A DNA stretch of 64,000 nt. It comes from Myxococcus fulvus. GTDB taxonomy: Bacteria; Myxococcota; Myxococcia; Myxococcales; Myxococcaceae. The notes under the pieces were generated by a model that saw only the letters and a list, made by a program, of their open reading frames with translations, had not been told where the DNA came from and made no database searches. Numbering within the stretch: the first letter of the stretch is position 1; each line of letters begins with the position of its first letter. Below, in pieces: positions 16,444 to 26,000 of this stretch. The position numbers and the translations under genes are program-made. The stretch lies in NCBI RefSeq assembly GCF_900111765.1, contig NZ_FOIB01000011.1, positions 310,001-374,000 on the forward strand, given 5' to 3'.

Positions 16444-18517
16444 TTCGTCCGCGTCCCTCCCGCTGGTGGTGCTGTCGGGCCGGCCCTATGAGGTCGGCCG
16501 GCAGTACGGCTCCCTCATGCGGGAGGAAATCGCTCACGCGGTCTCCATCGAGGACGTGTCCATCCGTCCCATGCTGGAGAAGCTCGGCGTGACGGAGCAG
16601 GCCATGCGGGAGCGCATGGCGGCGCTCGCGGCCCTGTTGCCCGGGGACATCCACGAGGAGGTCCGAGGTGTCTCGGACGCGAGCGGCCTTCCGAAGGAGG
16701 CCATCCTCTACCACACGCTCGTGCTCGACATCCTCTCGGGCGCGCCCATCGGCTGCTCGCAGTTCGCGGCCTTCGGACGCGCGACGACGGACGGGAAGGT
16801 CCTCCACGGTCACAACCTGGATGTGCCGTATCCCTCGCTGGCGAAGTTCCTGCGCCCCACCTGTGTCGTGTACCGGCTGGAGGGGCGCATCCCCTATGTG
16901 TCCGTCACGTTCTGGCCCGCGGCGCTGGGCGTGTGCTCGGGGATGAACGCGGCGGGCTTGAGCCTGGGCGTCAACGTCCCCGTCGCGCCGCTGGACCCGC
17001 GCGTGTTCTATCCGCTCACGTTCCAGAACCGGGAGGTGCTGTCGCGGGCACGCACGCTCGACGAGGCCCGCGCCGTGCTGGAGGCGACTCCGCGCGGCGG
17101 GAGCTGGAACCTGATGCTCACCCATCGCTCGGGTCAAGCGATGGTCTGGGAGCAGGTGGGTGCGCACTCCGGCCAGTACACGGCGCACCCGGAGCAGGAC
17201 TTCGTCGTCTCCACCAACCACCTGCGCGTCGCGCACAAGGCGGCCCGGGGCCACGAGGCCGTGGCGCTGGAGATGCTCCAGGACATGCAGGAGGACTCGC
17301 TCCATCGCTATCGGCGCCTGGAGCACCTGGTCCGTGAGCGACAGGGAGACCTCACGCTCGACACCGCCGTCGACTTCCTGCGCGACAGCGAGGGCGCCAC
17401 CCCGTCGATGAAGTCCATCTGCCGGGCGGACAACGCGCTGAGCATGGCGTACGAGCCGGAGACGCTGACGCTGGACTTCGCGGCGGGGGCCATCCCGGCA
17501 GCGCTGGCCACGCGGCGCCGCTTGCAGCTCGGGCCCTTGTTCCAGGGGGCGACGCGCGAGACGCCGGAGCAGGGCGCGTTCCCGATGCGTGGGACGGCGC
17601 GAGAGCAGGGCTGCTGGGCTCGGACGTTCGCGCTCCAGGAGGACGTGTACCTGGAGGAGCATCGGGTCAACGGCATCCCCGTGCTGCCTGGCGCCGCGGC
17701 CATCGAGTGGCTCGCGGAGGTCGCTTCGGTCGCGGGTGAGGGGGACGTGCGCGAGGTGCGTGACGTGTCCCTGGAGAAGTTCATCCGCGTCCGGCCCGAG
17801 CGTCCGACCGAGGCCCGTGTCCGGGCCGTGCGTCGCGACGAGGTGTGGGAGGTCTCCGCGTACGCGGACCTGCTCAACCCCCGGGGCGCGGTGCTGCGCT
17901 CGGACGTGCTGCACTACCGCGCCGAGGTTCGACTGGGAGCTCGCCACCAGCGGGTGATTCCTCCCGGCTTCGGGGAAGCACGGGGCGCGCAGGGGGAGCT
18001 GCCCTTCAGTCGCTCCTACGTGAAGGACGCCTACTTCCACGTGGGGGCGCCGTTCCGCATCGTGGATTGGATCCGCTACGTCGGGCCGCGCGACGCCGTG
18101 GCGAGCCTGCGGGTCCCCGAGCCGACGGGCTACTTCGCCTCCGTGCCGTGGGCCCGCTTCTGGCTGGACCCGTTCGTCCTGGACGGATGCTTCCAGCTCA
18201 CGGGCACGCTGGGCATCCTCCACAACCTCCGGGCTCCGGTCCCCAAGGGTGTGCACCGGCTGGTGCTGGGGCGCACGCCTCGGGCGGGCGAGCGGCTCGG
18301 CGTCCGCGCGCGGCTGAACCGCGAGGTGGGCGAGCTGCTGTTCCATGACTTCACTGTCTGGGACGAGCAGGGGCGCATCTGCCTGGAGGCGCACGACTAC
18401 TGCTCCATCAGCGTGGACGCCTACACCCCCGAGCAGAAGGTGTACCTGCGCACGTCGCTGGACCCCTCCGGTGGGCTGCACTCCTCCGAGCCGAAGGTGC
18501 GCGCGCATGCCGGCTGA
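16433..18517 (+). CDS. C45 (penicillin acyltransferase-like) domain fused to hot-dog dehydratase
   Basis: 694 residues. Residues about 8-350 match the C45 / acyl-CoA:6-APA acyltransferase Ntn-hydrolase fold: GRPYEVGRQYG near the start, then IGCSQFAAFGRATTDGKVL with Cys108 as the candidate nucleophile, GHNLD, GMNAAGLSLG and STNHLR near the end. Residues about 385-690 are a polyketide/PUFA-type dehydratase: HRVNGIPVLP (His410, HxxxGxxxxP) and LDGCFQ (Asp584, DxxxQ). In classical C45 enzymes the Cys becomes N-terminal by self-cleavage; here that would release residues 1-107. The dehydratase should form double bonds on ACP-bound chains. The C45 part could transfer the finished acyl chain to an amine or hydrolyse it; that is inference. 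It is translationally coupled on both sides by 11-base overlaps. Confidence 0.85.
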   Translation: MPSDSSASLPLVVLSGRPYEVGRQYGSLMREEIAHAVSIEDVSIRPMLEKLGVTEQAMRERMAALAALLPGDIHEEVRGVSDASGLPKEAILYHTLVLDILSGAPIGCSQFAAFGRATTDGKVLHGHNLDVPYPSLAKFLRPTCVVYRLEGRIPYVSVTFWPAALGVCSGMNAAGLSLGVNVPVAPLDPRVFYPLTFQNREVLSRARTLDEARAVLEATPRGGSWNLMLTHRSGQAMVWEQVGAHSGQYTAHPEQDFVVSTNHLRVAHKAARGHEAVALEMLQDMQEDSLHRYRRLEHLVRERQGDLTLDTAVDFLRDSEGATPSMKSICRADNALSMAYEPETLTLDFAAGAIPAALATRRRLQLGPLFQGATRETPEQGAFPMRGTAREQGCWARTFALQEDVYLEEHRVNGIPVLPGAAAIEWLAEVASVAGEGDVREVRDVSLEKFIRVRPERPTEARVRAVRRDEVWEVSAYADLLNPRGAVLRSDVLHYRAEVRLGARHQRVIPPGFGEARGAQGELPFSRSYVKDAYFHVGAPFRIVDWIRYVGPRDAVASLRVPEPTGYFASVPWARFWLDPFVLDGCFQLTGTLGILHNLRAPVPKGVHRLVLGRTPRAGERLGVRARLNREVGELLFHDFTVWDEQGRICLEAHDYCSISVDAYTPEQKVYLRTSLDPSGGLHSSEPKVRAHAG

Positions 18518-21353
18518 GCGTCAGGAGCCCATCGCCATCATCGGCATGGGGTGCGTCCTCCCGGACGCGCATGACGTGCCCACGTTCTGGAAGAACCTCC
18601 AGGCGGGACACGTGGCCGTGCGGCCGCTCACCGGCGCGCGCTGGGATTGGAGCGCGTATGGCAGCGACGACCCGAGCGCGGTCGACCGCACGACGTCCTT
18701 CCTCGGCGCGCCCGTCGAGGGGCTGAAGTTCGATTGGAAGAAGTTCAAGGTCCCGCCCATCGAGACCCGCCTGCTGCACACCATCGAGATGATGGTGCTG
18801 GAGGCCGCGGTCCAGGCGATGACGAGCGCGGGCTACACCCCGGAGCGCGAGTTCGCGAGGGACAGGGTCGCGGTGATTGCCGGCTCCAGCGGCATGGGGC
18901 GCAAGAGCAACCTGGGCTTCAACACCAAGTGGCGGCTCCCCGAGCTGCTGCGCGCAGCGAGCCAGACGGAGGCCTGGAAGGAGCTCTCCTCGGAGCAGGC
19001 CGAGCACGTCGCACGGCAGGTCCAGGAGGAGCTCGTCCGGCAGCACATCGACGGCTCGGATGACTGGGCTTTCTGGGGCTTCATGAGCCCGGTGCTGGGG
19101 CGCGTGTGCAGCCTCTTCGACTTGCACGGGCCGCACTTCTGTGTGGATGCCCACGCCGCGTCAGGGCTCGCCGCGCTGGAGACGGCGGTGCAGGGGCTGA
19201 TGAGCGGGGAGTGGGACATGGCGCTGGTGGGCGCGGCCAGCCCCGCGCTGTCGCCCATGGAGTACGTGCTGCACGACAAGCTGCGCCGGCTGTCGAGGCG
19301 CGGCGTGTTCCCGCTGGATGCTCGGGCGGATGGCACCGCGCTGGGCGAAGGCGCGGTGATGTTCCTGCTCAAGCCGCTGGAGGCCGCGCGCAGGGATGGG
19401 GACCCCATCCAGGGCGTGCTCCGGGGCGTGGGCGGAGTGAACCGGGGCGCGGGCCCCTCGATGACGGCCACGGACGCACAGGCACATCGCAGGGCGGCCG
19501 AAGAGGCGCACCGACGCGCTGCGGTGGCGGCCGACTCGGTCTGCTTCGTGGAGACGGGCGCCACGGGGGTTCCCTCGTGGGATGCCCACCTCGTCGAGGG
19601 CCTGTCGGACGCGTACCGGGGCTCCAACGGTGTGTCGCTCGGCGCCATCTCCGAGTCGGTGGGGGACCTGCAGGCGGCGTCGAGCCTCGCCGCGATGCTC
19701 AAGGTCCTGTTGATGCTGCGTGAGCGGACCCTCGTTCCGCAGCGCTCCTTCCAGACGCGTCATCCGGACGTCGTGCTGGGGGACACGTCGCCGCGAGTCC
19801 TCACGGAGCAGGCCGCGCTGACGCGAGGTCCGCGCCGGGCGGCCGTCCATGCGGCGGGCTTCGGTGGGGTCGCCTGGCACGCGGTGGTGGAGGCGTATGA
19901 ACCGGAGGCACCCCAGGTCCGTGGTCGTGCGCCGCGTCCTCCGGCGGAGCCCATCGCGATGGTGGGGTTCGCCTGCAAGTACCCCGATGCTCCGAGCCCC
20001 GAGGTCCTCTGGGACAACGCGCTGAAGGGGCACTGCGCGGTGGGAGACATCCCCGAGTCGCGCTGGCCGGTGTCGCTCTACCACGACGCCTCTCGGGCCT
20101 GGGGTGAGACGAGTCGGGAGACGTTCTTCCGCGTGTACTCGCCCAAGGCCGCGCTGGTGGCGGAGTCACCGCTCCGCTTCACGGAGTTCGGCATTCCTCC
20201 GAACGCGGTGGCGCGCATGGACCCGGCGCAGCGCTGGACGCTGGAGGTCGCGAAGGCCGCCGTCGCTGACGCGGGGCGCTCGCTGCCCTCGGAGCGCACG
20301 GCCGTCATCGTGGCCACCACGCCGGGCAACCTGCAGGAGGTCGCCGTGGAGACGCGGCTCGCGTTCCCGGAGCTCGCGAGCGTCTATCGACAGGTGCTGT
20401 CGCGCTCGGGCGTGCCCATGGACAACGTGGAGCGCTTCGTCGCGCAGGCGCGCGAGGCCTTCCAGGGACAGCAGCCGTCCATCACCTCCGATTCGCTGCC
20501 GGGCATCCTCAACAGCGCGCCGGCCACCCGCGTGGCCCGGGCCCTGGATGTCCGAGGCCCCGCGTTCACGGTGGAGTCCGCCTGCGCGTCGACGCTCACC
20601 GCGCTGAGCCTGGCCATCCAGGGGCTGCGCGATGGTCGGTGGGACGTGGCCGTGGTGGGAGGCGTGTGGTCGCAAATCACCGCGCCCTACTGCGTGAACA
20701 TGTGCTTCGTCGGCGCCATCTCTCCGAAGGGGCGGATGCGGCCGTTCTCACAAGAGGCGGACGGGTTCGTCCACGGGGAGGGCTGCGGCATCTTCGTGTT
20801 GAAGCGGCTCTCGGATGCGAAGCGGGACGGCGGCCGCATCCACGCCTTGATTCGCGGCGTGGGCGGCTCGACGGACGGGCGCGGCAAGTCCATCTTCGCG
20901 AGCCAGGCTCGCGGACAGGCGCTGGCGATGCGTCGGGCCCTGCATGACAGCGGCGTCGGCGCGGAGAGCATCCAGTACGTCGAGGCGCATGCGACGGGGA
21001 TGCTGGAGGGAGACCTGCCCGAGGCGGGCGCGCTGGTGGAGGTCTACGGCCGCGAGTCCCAGCCGGTGCGGATTGGCGCCATCAAGCCGCACATCGGACA
21101 TTCGTACATCGCGTCCGCCGGAGCAGGGGTCCTCCGCGCGGTGCTCGCGCTCCAGCGAGGCGTGCTCCCTCCGCTCTTCACGGGGGCCGCGCTGAACGCG
21201 CGGCTGGCCTCGAGCGAGGGGCCCTTGTCCTTCGCTCGCGACGCCAGTCCCTGGGGGGTGGGGGATGCGCCCCGCCGCGCGGCCGTCAACGCCTACGGGT
21301 TCGGTGGCACGAACTACCACCTCATCCTCGAGGAGTACCGTGACGCTCCCTGA
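18507..21353 (+). CDS. Double ketosynthase: inactive KS1 plus active KS2
   Basis: About 948 residues from ATG 18507, overlapping the previous stop. KS1 (about 8-470) has lost every catalytic residue: Cys position is Ala217 (VDAHAAS), the first His motif reads ETGATGV, and the KxxxGH motif reads SESVGDL. KS2 (about 480-945) is complete: VESACAST (Cys693), AHATGM and IKPHIGH. The N-terminal unit can only be structural or chain-length controlling, as CLF is in type II and PUFA systems. No AT is attached, so it relies on acyl units loaded elsewhere. The PPTase start lies inside its last codons. Confidence 0.88.
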   Translation: MPAERQEPIAIIGMGCVLPDAHDVPTFWKNLQAGHVAVRPLTGARWDWSAYGSDDPSAVDRTTSFLGAPVEGLKFDWKKFKVPPIETRLLHTIEMMVLEAAVQAMTSAGYTPEREFARDRVAVIAGSSGMGRKSNLGFNTKWRLPELLRAASQTEAWKELSSEQAEHVARQVQEELVRQHIDGSDDWAFWGFMSPVLGRVCSLFDLHGPHFCVDAHAASGLAALETAVQGLMSGEWDMALVGAASPALSPMEYVLHDKLRRLSRRGVFPLDARADGTALGEGAVMFLLKPLEAARRDGDPIQGVLRGVGGVNRGAGPSMTATDAQAHRRAAEEAHRRAAVAADSVCFVETGATGVPSWDAHLVEGLSDAYRGSNGVSLGAISESVGDLQAASSLAAMLKVLLMLRERTLVPQRSFQTRHPDVVLGDTSPRVLTEQAALTRGPRRAAVHAAGFGGVAWHAVVEAYEPEAPQVRGRAPRPPAEPIAMVGFACKYPDAPSPEVLWDNALKGHCAVGDIPESRWPVSLYHDASRAWGETSRETFFRVYSPKAALVAESPLRFTEFGIPPNAVARMDPAQRWTLEVAKAAVADAGRSLPSERTAVIVATTPGNLQEVAVETRLAFPELASVYRQVLSRSGVPMDNVERFVAQAREAFQGQQPSITSDSLPGILNSAPATRVARALDVRGPAFTVESACASTLTALSLAIQGLRDGRWDVAVVGGVWSQITAPYCVNMCFVGAISPKGRMRPFSQEADGFVHGEGCGIFVLKRLSDAKRDGGRIHALIRGVGGSTDGRGKSIFASQARGQALAMRRALHDSGVGAESIQYVEAHATGMLEGDLPEAGALVEVYGRESQPVRIGAIKPHIGHSYIASAGAGVLRAVLALQRGVLPPLFTGAALNARLASSEGPLSFARDASPWGVGDAPRRAAVNAYGFGGTNYHLILEEYRDAP

Positions 21354-22212
21354 CCTCGACTGGGAGCCCGCCAGCGGCCCCGTCGCCGTGGTGCTGCCGG
21401 GTGGGCAGCGCGTCACGTTGATGGTGGTGCCGCTGGAGCACGTGCGCCGTGCCTGGCCCGCGCGGACCGATGGGCTCATCTCGCGCGTCCTCACTCCGGC
21501 GGAGCTGGCGGTGAGCGGGATGCATTCGGTGCTCGCGCGGCGGGTGGCGCACCTGGCGGGCCGCGTCGCCGCGAAGCTGGCGCTGTGCGCGCACCTGGAC
21601 GCGCAGGGGCACGGCGTGTCGCCCCAGGACGTGGGCGTCACGCAGATGCTGGCAGGACCGGAGCAGGGGCGCCCCGTGGCGCAGCTTCCCCCCGGTGTGC
21701 CCGCGTGTGATGTGTCCATCACCCACTCGCGCGAGCTCGCGATGGCGGTGGTGACGAGCCATGGCCGCGTGGGATTGGACCTGGAGCACATCGTGCCTCG
21801 CGGCGCGGCGTTCCAGGACGAGGTGTTCACCCGGGATGAGCGCACGTGGCTCGAGGCGCGAGCCCGGCTCTGGCAGCGGTCACCGGATGCGCTGTGGAAC
21901 CTGGGCTGGTGCCTCAAGGAGGCCCTGGTGAAGTGCACGGGGCAGGGGCTGAGGGCCGCGCTGCAGCAGGTGACGTTCTCGGGCTGGAGGGAGGCCGAGG
22001 TGGGGGACCTCCGGCTCGCGCCGCTGACGGGCGGGCCGGATGCGCTCGTCCGCTCCATCCAGTTGGACCTCCCGGGGCGCCGGGAGCAGGCGGTCTCCGG
22101 AGTGCTCGTGGCGGGGCAGGGCTATGCGCTGGCGGTCCTCCACGACACGCGCGAGGACTGGCGTCGGGTGGGGCAGGGGTGGCGATTGGCCCCGGGAGTG
22201 GCCTCGACATGA
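21340..22212 (+). CDS. Sfp-type 4'-phosphopantetheinyl transferase
   Basis: About 290 residues from GTG 21340, preceded by AGGAG at 21331-21335; it overlaps the upstream gene by 14 bases. The family signatures are intact: RVAAKLAL, SITHSRELA, GLDLE (GxDxE, Mg binding) and WCLKEALVK (WxxKEAxxK). The length suits an Sfp-type enzyme with an N-terminal extension. It transfers phosphopantetheine from CoA to carrier proteins, most likely the ACP-like array encoded upstream. Because those domains show Thr at the attachment site, this enzyme may have an altered acceptor preference or may serve a carrier elsewhere. The stop overlaps the next ATG by ATGA. Confidence 0.9.
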   Translation: MTLPDLDWEPASGPVAVVLPGGQRVTLMVVPLEHVRRAWPARTDGLISRVLTPAELAVSGMHSVLARRVAHLAGRVAAKLALCAHLDAQGHGVSPQDVGVTQMLAGPEQGRPVAQLPPGVPACDVSITHSRELAMAVVTSHGRVGLDLEHIVPRGAAFQDEVFTRDERTWLEARARLWQRSPDALWNLGWCLKEALVKCTGQGLRAALQQVTFSGWREAEVGDLRLAPLTGGPDALVRSIQLDLPGRREQAVSGVLVAGQGYALAVLHDTREDWRRVGQGWRLAPGVAST

Positions 22213-23063
22213 GCGCGCATGGGCCGACGCTGGGTGAGGTGAGCGCCACGGACGGGAGCTGGCGCTTCGAGCGCGGGGTCGACATCCGCACGGACCCCTA
22301 TCTCCTGGACCATGTCGTCGAAGGCGCACCAGTGTTCCCCGCAGCGTATCTGGTGGGGCTGATGACGCAGGCGGCGCACCGGATGCAACCGGAGCGGCAG
22401 GTGCTCGGCGTGCGCGACGTGCGCTTCGTGCAGGCGGCGCGCTTCAAGGACACCCGGGCGCTCCAGTTCTCCGTCACGGCGGAGGCCGCGGAGGCGAATC
22501 GGGTCACGGTGGGCATCTCCTCCAGCATGGCCCCGCCTCGCGAGGGCTTCCCTCGCATCCACAGGACGCATGCCTCGGGCGAGGTGCGGATGGGGGAGCG
22601 CGTCGAGTCGCTCGCGCGCTTCCGGCCCTTGGACTTCACGGGGGCGGAGAGCTACGAGGCGCTGTACCGGCTGCCTCGTGAGATTCAGCACGGGCCCACG
22701 TTCCTGGCGGGCCTGCGGTATCGGCGTCCCGCGCAAGACCAGCTCCTCGCCGTGGTCGCGCCGCCGGGCCGCTCCGCGTCCGGATGGCAGGAGGACCCGA
22801 GGGCGCCGGGTTGGCCCGCGGCCCTGCTCAACGCCATCCTGCACGTCGCGTTCTCGTTGGGTGTGCTGTGCCGCGAGCGGACGGTGCTCCCGTTGGAGCT
22901 CGCGTCCGGTGAGCTGCACGCGATTCCGCGCGGAGAGGTCCAGGTGTTCGCGCGGAGGACCTCGGCCCACGATGACCTGCAGACCTTCCACGTCGTCGCG
23001 TGGGACGCGCAGGGACGGCGGGTCGCCCTCTTCCGCGGGTTCTCCGTGCGGGAGGTGCCATGA
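22209..23063 (+). CDS. Stand-alone hot-dog dehydratase-like protein
   Basis: About 284 residues in a double hot-dog arrangement. The first half has DHVVEGAPVFP with His35 in the HxxxGxxxxP dehydratase motif. In the second half the position of the catalytic Asp is Asn208 (LLNAILH), compared with LDAINH in the operon's KS-KS-DH protein. It may therefore be a weakened dehydratase, an isomerase, or a partner subunit that helps place double bonds. It is translationally coupled to both neighbours by ATGA overlaps. Confidence 0.78.
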   Translation: MSAHGPTLGEVSATDGSWRFERGVDIRTDPYLLDHVVEGAPVFPAAYLVGLMTQAAHRMQPERQVLGVRDVRFVQAARFKDTRALQFSVTAEAAEANRVTVGISSSMAPPREGFPRIHRTHASGEVRMGERVESLARFRPLDFTGAESYEALYRLPREIQHGPTFLAGLRYRRPAQDQLLAVVAPPGRSASGWQEDPRAPGWPAALLNAILHVAFSLGVLCRERTVLPLELASGELHAIPRGEVQVFARRTSAHDDLQTFHVVAWDAQGRRVALFRGFSVREVP

Positions 23064-26000
23064 GCGCTCCGCGTTTCAGGCCCGTCGCCATCGTGGGAGT
23101 CGGCTGTGTGCTCCCGCGCGCGAATGACGTCGAGTCCTTCTGGACGCAGGTGATGACGGGGGCCTCGGCGCTGGGCCCGCTGGACGCGCGGGAGTTCCGG
23201 CCGGAGTGGTACTTCGCGGCCGACCGCTCGGCGCCGGACCGCACGCACAGCCTCCACGGCGCGCTCGTGGAGGAGCCCCGACTGGACGCGAAGAAGTACC
23301 GGATTCCTCCCAAGGTCCTCTGGGACATGCACCGGATGCAGCTCGCGTTCATCGAGGCCACGGCGCAGGCGCTCGACGATGCTCGCGGTGGACTCGGCGC
23401 GGTGGCTCCGGAGCGCATCGGGCTGGTGCTGGGTTCGCTGGGTGGCGGGCTGCGCCCTGGCTCGCGCGTGCAGGCCCGGCTGGTGGACATGCTGCGCTCG
23501 CTGTCGGCGTCGACGACGTTGAACGCGCATCACCCAGGGCTCGCCTCCGAGCTCGCGGAGGTGCTCACCCAGCAGCTCGACGCGGAGCTGGCCGGCACCA
23601 GTGAGACGGAGGCGACCGCGTCCTTCAGCAGCATCTGGGCGGGGAGGGCCGCCAAGCTCTTCGACCTGCGTGGCCCGCACTTCGCCGTGGACGCCGGGTA
23701 TGCCTCCACGCTCGCGGCGCTCCAGAGTGCAAGTCAGCAGCTCAACGCCGGCGACTGTGACGCGGTGGTGGTGGCGGGATGCAGCCAGTTGCTGACGCCG
23801 CATGACCTGGTCGCGTTCAGCAAGCTGGGCGGTCTGGGCACCACCGTGCTGGCGCCGTTCGACCGTCGTTCGAGCGGCACGTTGCTGGGCGAAGGCGTCG
23901 GAGTGTTCGTCCTGCGTCGCCTGGACGACGCGGTGTCGGCGGAGGCGAAGGTCCACGCGGTCATCCGGGGCATCGGCGCGGCTTCCGAGGGACAGGGCCC
24001 CTCACTGGTGGTGCCGGACTCGAAGGGGCAGGTGCTCGCGATGCGCCGGGCCTACGCCCAGGCCGGTTATGGCCCTCGTGACGTGCAGTACGTCGAGTGC
24101 CATGCGGCGGGGATTCCCAGCGAGGACGCGACGGAGTTCCGGAGCCTGAGCGCGCTCTGGCGGGATGAGGCAGGTACCGCGCCCGTCATGCTGGGAGGGG
24201 TCAAGGAGCTGACGGGGCACCTCCAGGCCGCCTCGGGTGCGGCGGGGCTGCTCAAGGCCACGCTGGCGCTGAGCCGTCGGGTGCTGCCTCCGCAGCGCTC
24301 GTTCCAGGAGGGCGCGGAAGGAGTCTCGCTGGAGGGCACTCCCTTCTACTTCGCGAAGCAAGGCAGTCCCTGGCCGGCGGTGGCCGACGGACTGCGAAGG
24401 GCCTCCGTCAGCGCGTTCGGCTTCGGGGGACTGTGCTTCCACCTGACGCTGGAGGAGTTCTCCGCCAACGTCCATTCGAGACTCGCGCGAACGCTGCCGC
24501 CACCTCGGCCCTCCGAGCCGGTGGCCATCGTGGGGCTGGGCGGCGTGTTCCCTGGCGCCGCGAACGTGGAGCAGCTCTGGAGCAACCTGCTGGCGAAGCA
24601 CTGCGCGATTGGTGCCATGCCGCCGGAGCGAGCGGAGACCGCGCGCTACCTGGACCCCACGCGCAAGAGCAAGGCCCGGCCCTACACGAACCTCGTGGGC
24701 ACCATCGTCGACGGGAGCTGGCCCCAGGGACAGGTCCGCGTCTCCGACGAAGTCTCGTCGCAAATCGACCGAGGGCAGAGCTGGACGATGCGGGCCGCGC
24801 TGCAGGCGCTCCAGGACTCGGGGACGGTCGACGCGAAGCGCGTGGGGCTCGCGATGGGCTACATGCCTCCCCTGGAGCGCGAGTTCCAGGCGCAGGCGCG
24901 CGTGTACTACGCCGAGTTCGACGGACGCCTGGCCGAGCACCTGCGTCAGCGCGGCGTCGACGACGCGACGGCGGCGCTCATCCGCGGTGAGGTGGAGCGG
25001 GACTACAAGAAGGACCTGCCCCCCATCACCGAGCAGACGTTGCCCGGCTACCTGGGCAGCCTCGCGGTGGGACGTGTCGCGCACCACCTGGACTTCCAGG
25101 GCCCGGCGATGATGGTGGAGTCCGCGTGCGCCTCCAGCCTCGCGGCGGTGGAGCTGGGCGCGCAGTGGCTGAGCACGGGCGAGTGTGACCTGGTGCTCGC
25201 GGGCGGCATGTATGCGTCGCTCGGCGTGGACGGGCTGGTCCAGTGGTGCTCGTTCGGAGGCCTGTCCCAGAGCGGCTCGTTCCCCTTCGATGCGCGCGCG
25301 GATGGCTACGTGACGAGCGAGGGCGCCGCGATGCTCGCGCTGAAGCGGCTCTCCGACGCGGAGGCCGCGGGGGACCGCGTCTATGCCGTGATTCGCGCGG
25401 TGGCGGGAGCGACGGACCCGAAGAGCGCCTCCATCTGGGCACCTTCCTCGGAGGGACAGGTCCAGGCCGTGCGCCGGGCCGTGGAGAAGGCGGGCGTCTC
25501 GCCGGACGGGCTCCAGTACCTGGAGGGCCACGGCACGGGGACACCCGTGGGAGACCCCGTCGAGGTGGAGACGTACCGCGCCGTCTATGGACAGGGGCGC
25601 GTCGGGAAGCAGGTGCTGCTGGGCTCCATCAAGTCGAACCTGGGCCACCTGAACTCGGGAGCGGGCGCGGTGTCGCTGCTCAAGGTCGCGCTCGCGCTGC
25701 ACCGTGGACAGGTTCCACCCAACGTCGGCTTCGCCACGCCCAACCCGGCCATCCCATGGCGGGAGCTGCCCTTCCGCGTGCCGACCGACCTGGAGCCCTG
25801 GGCCGCCTCGGAAGAGGGCCCGCGTCGCGCCGGAGTCACCTCGCTGGGGCTGGGGGGCACCAGCTACCACGCCGTGGTGGAGGAGTTCTCGCCGCAGCGT
25901 CGGCGGGACGGGCTTATCGCGCGTCGGGTGTCGTGGGTGTTTCCGCATCGAGGCGCGCGCAGTGAGGCGATGCTGCGCGAGCTGTCCGCGCGGTTTGCTT

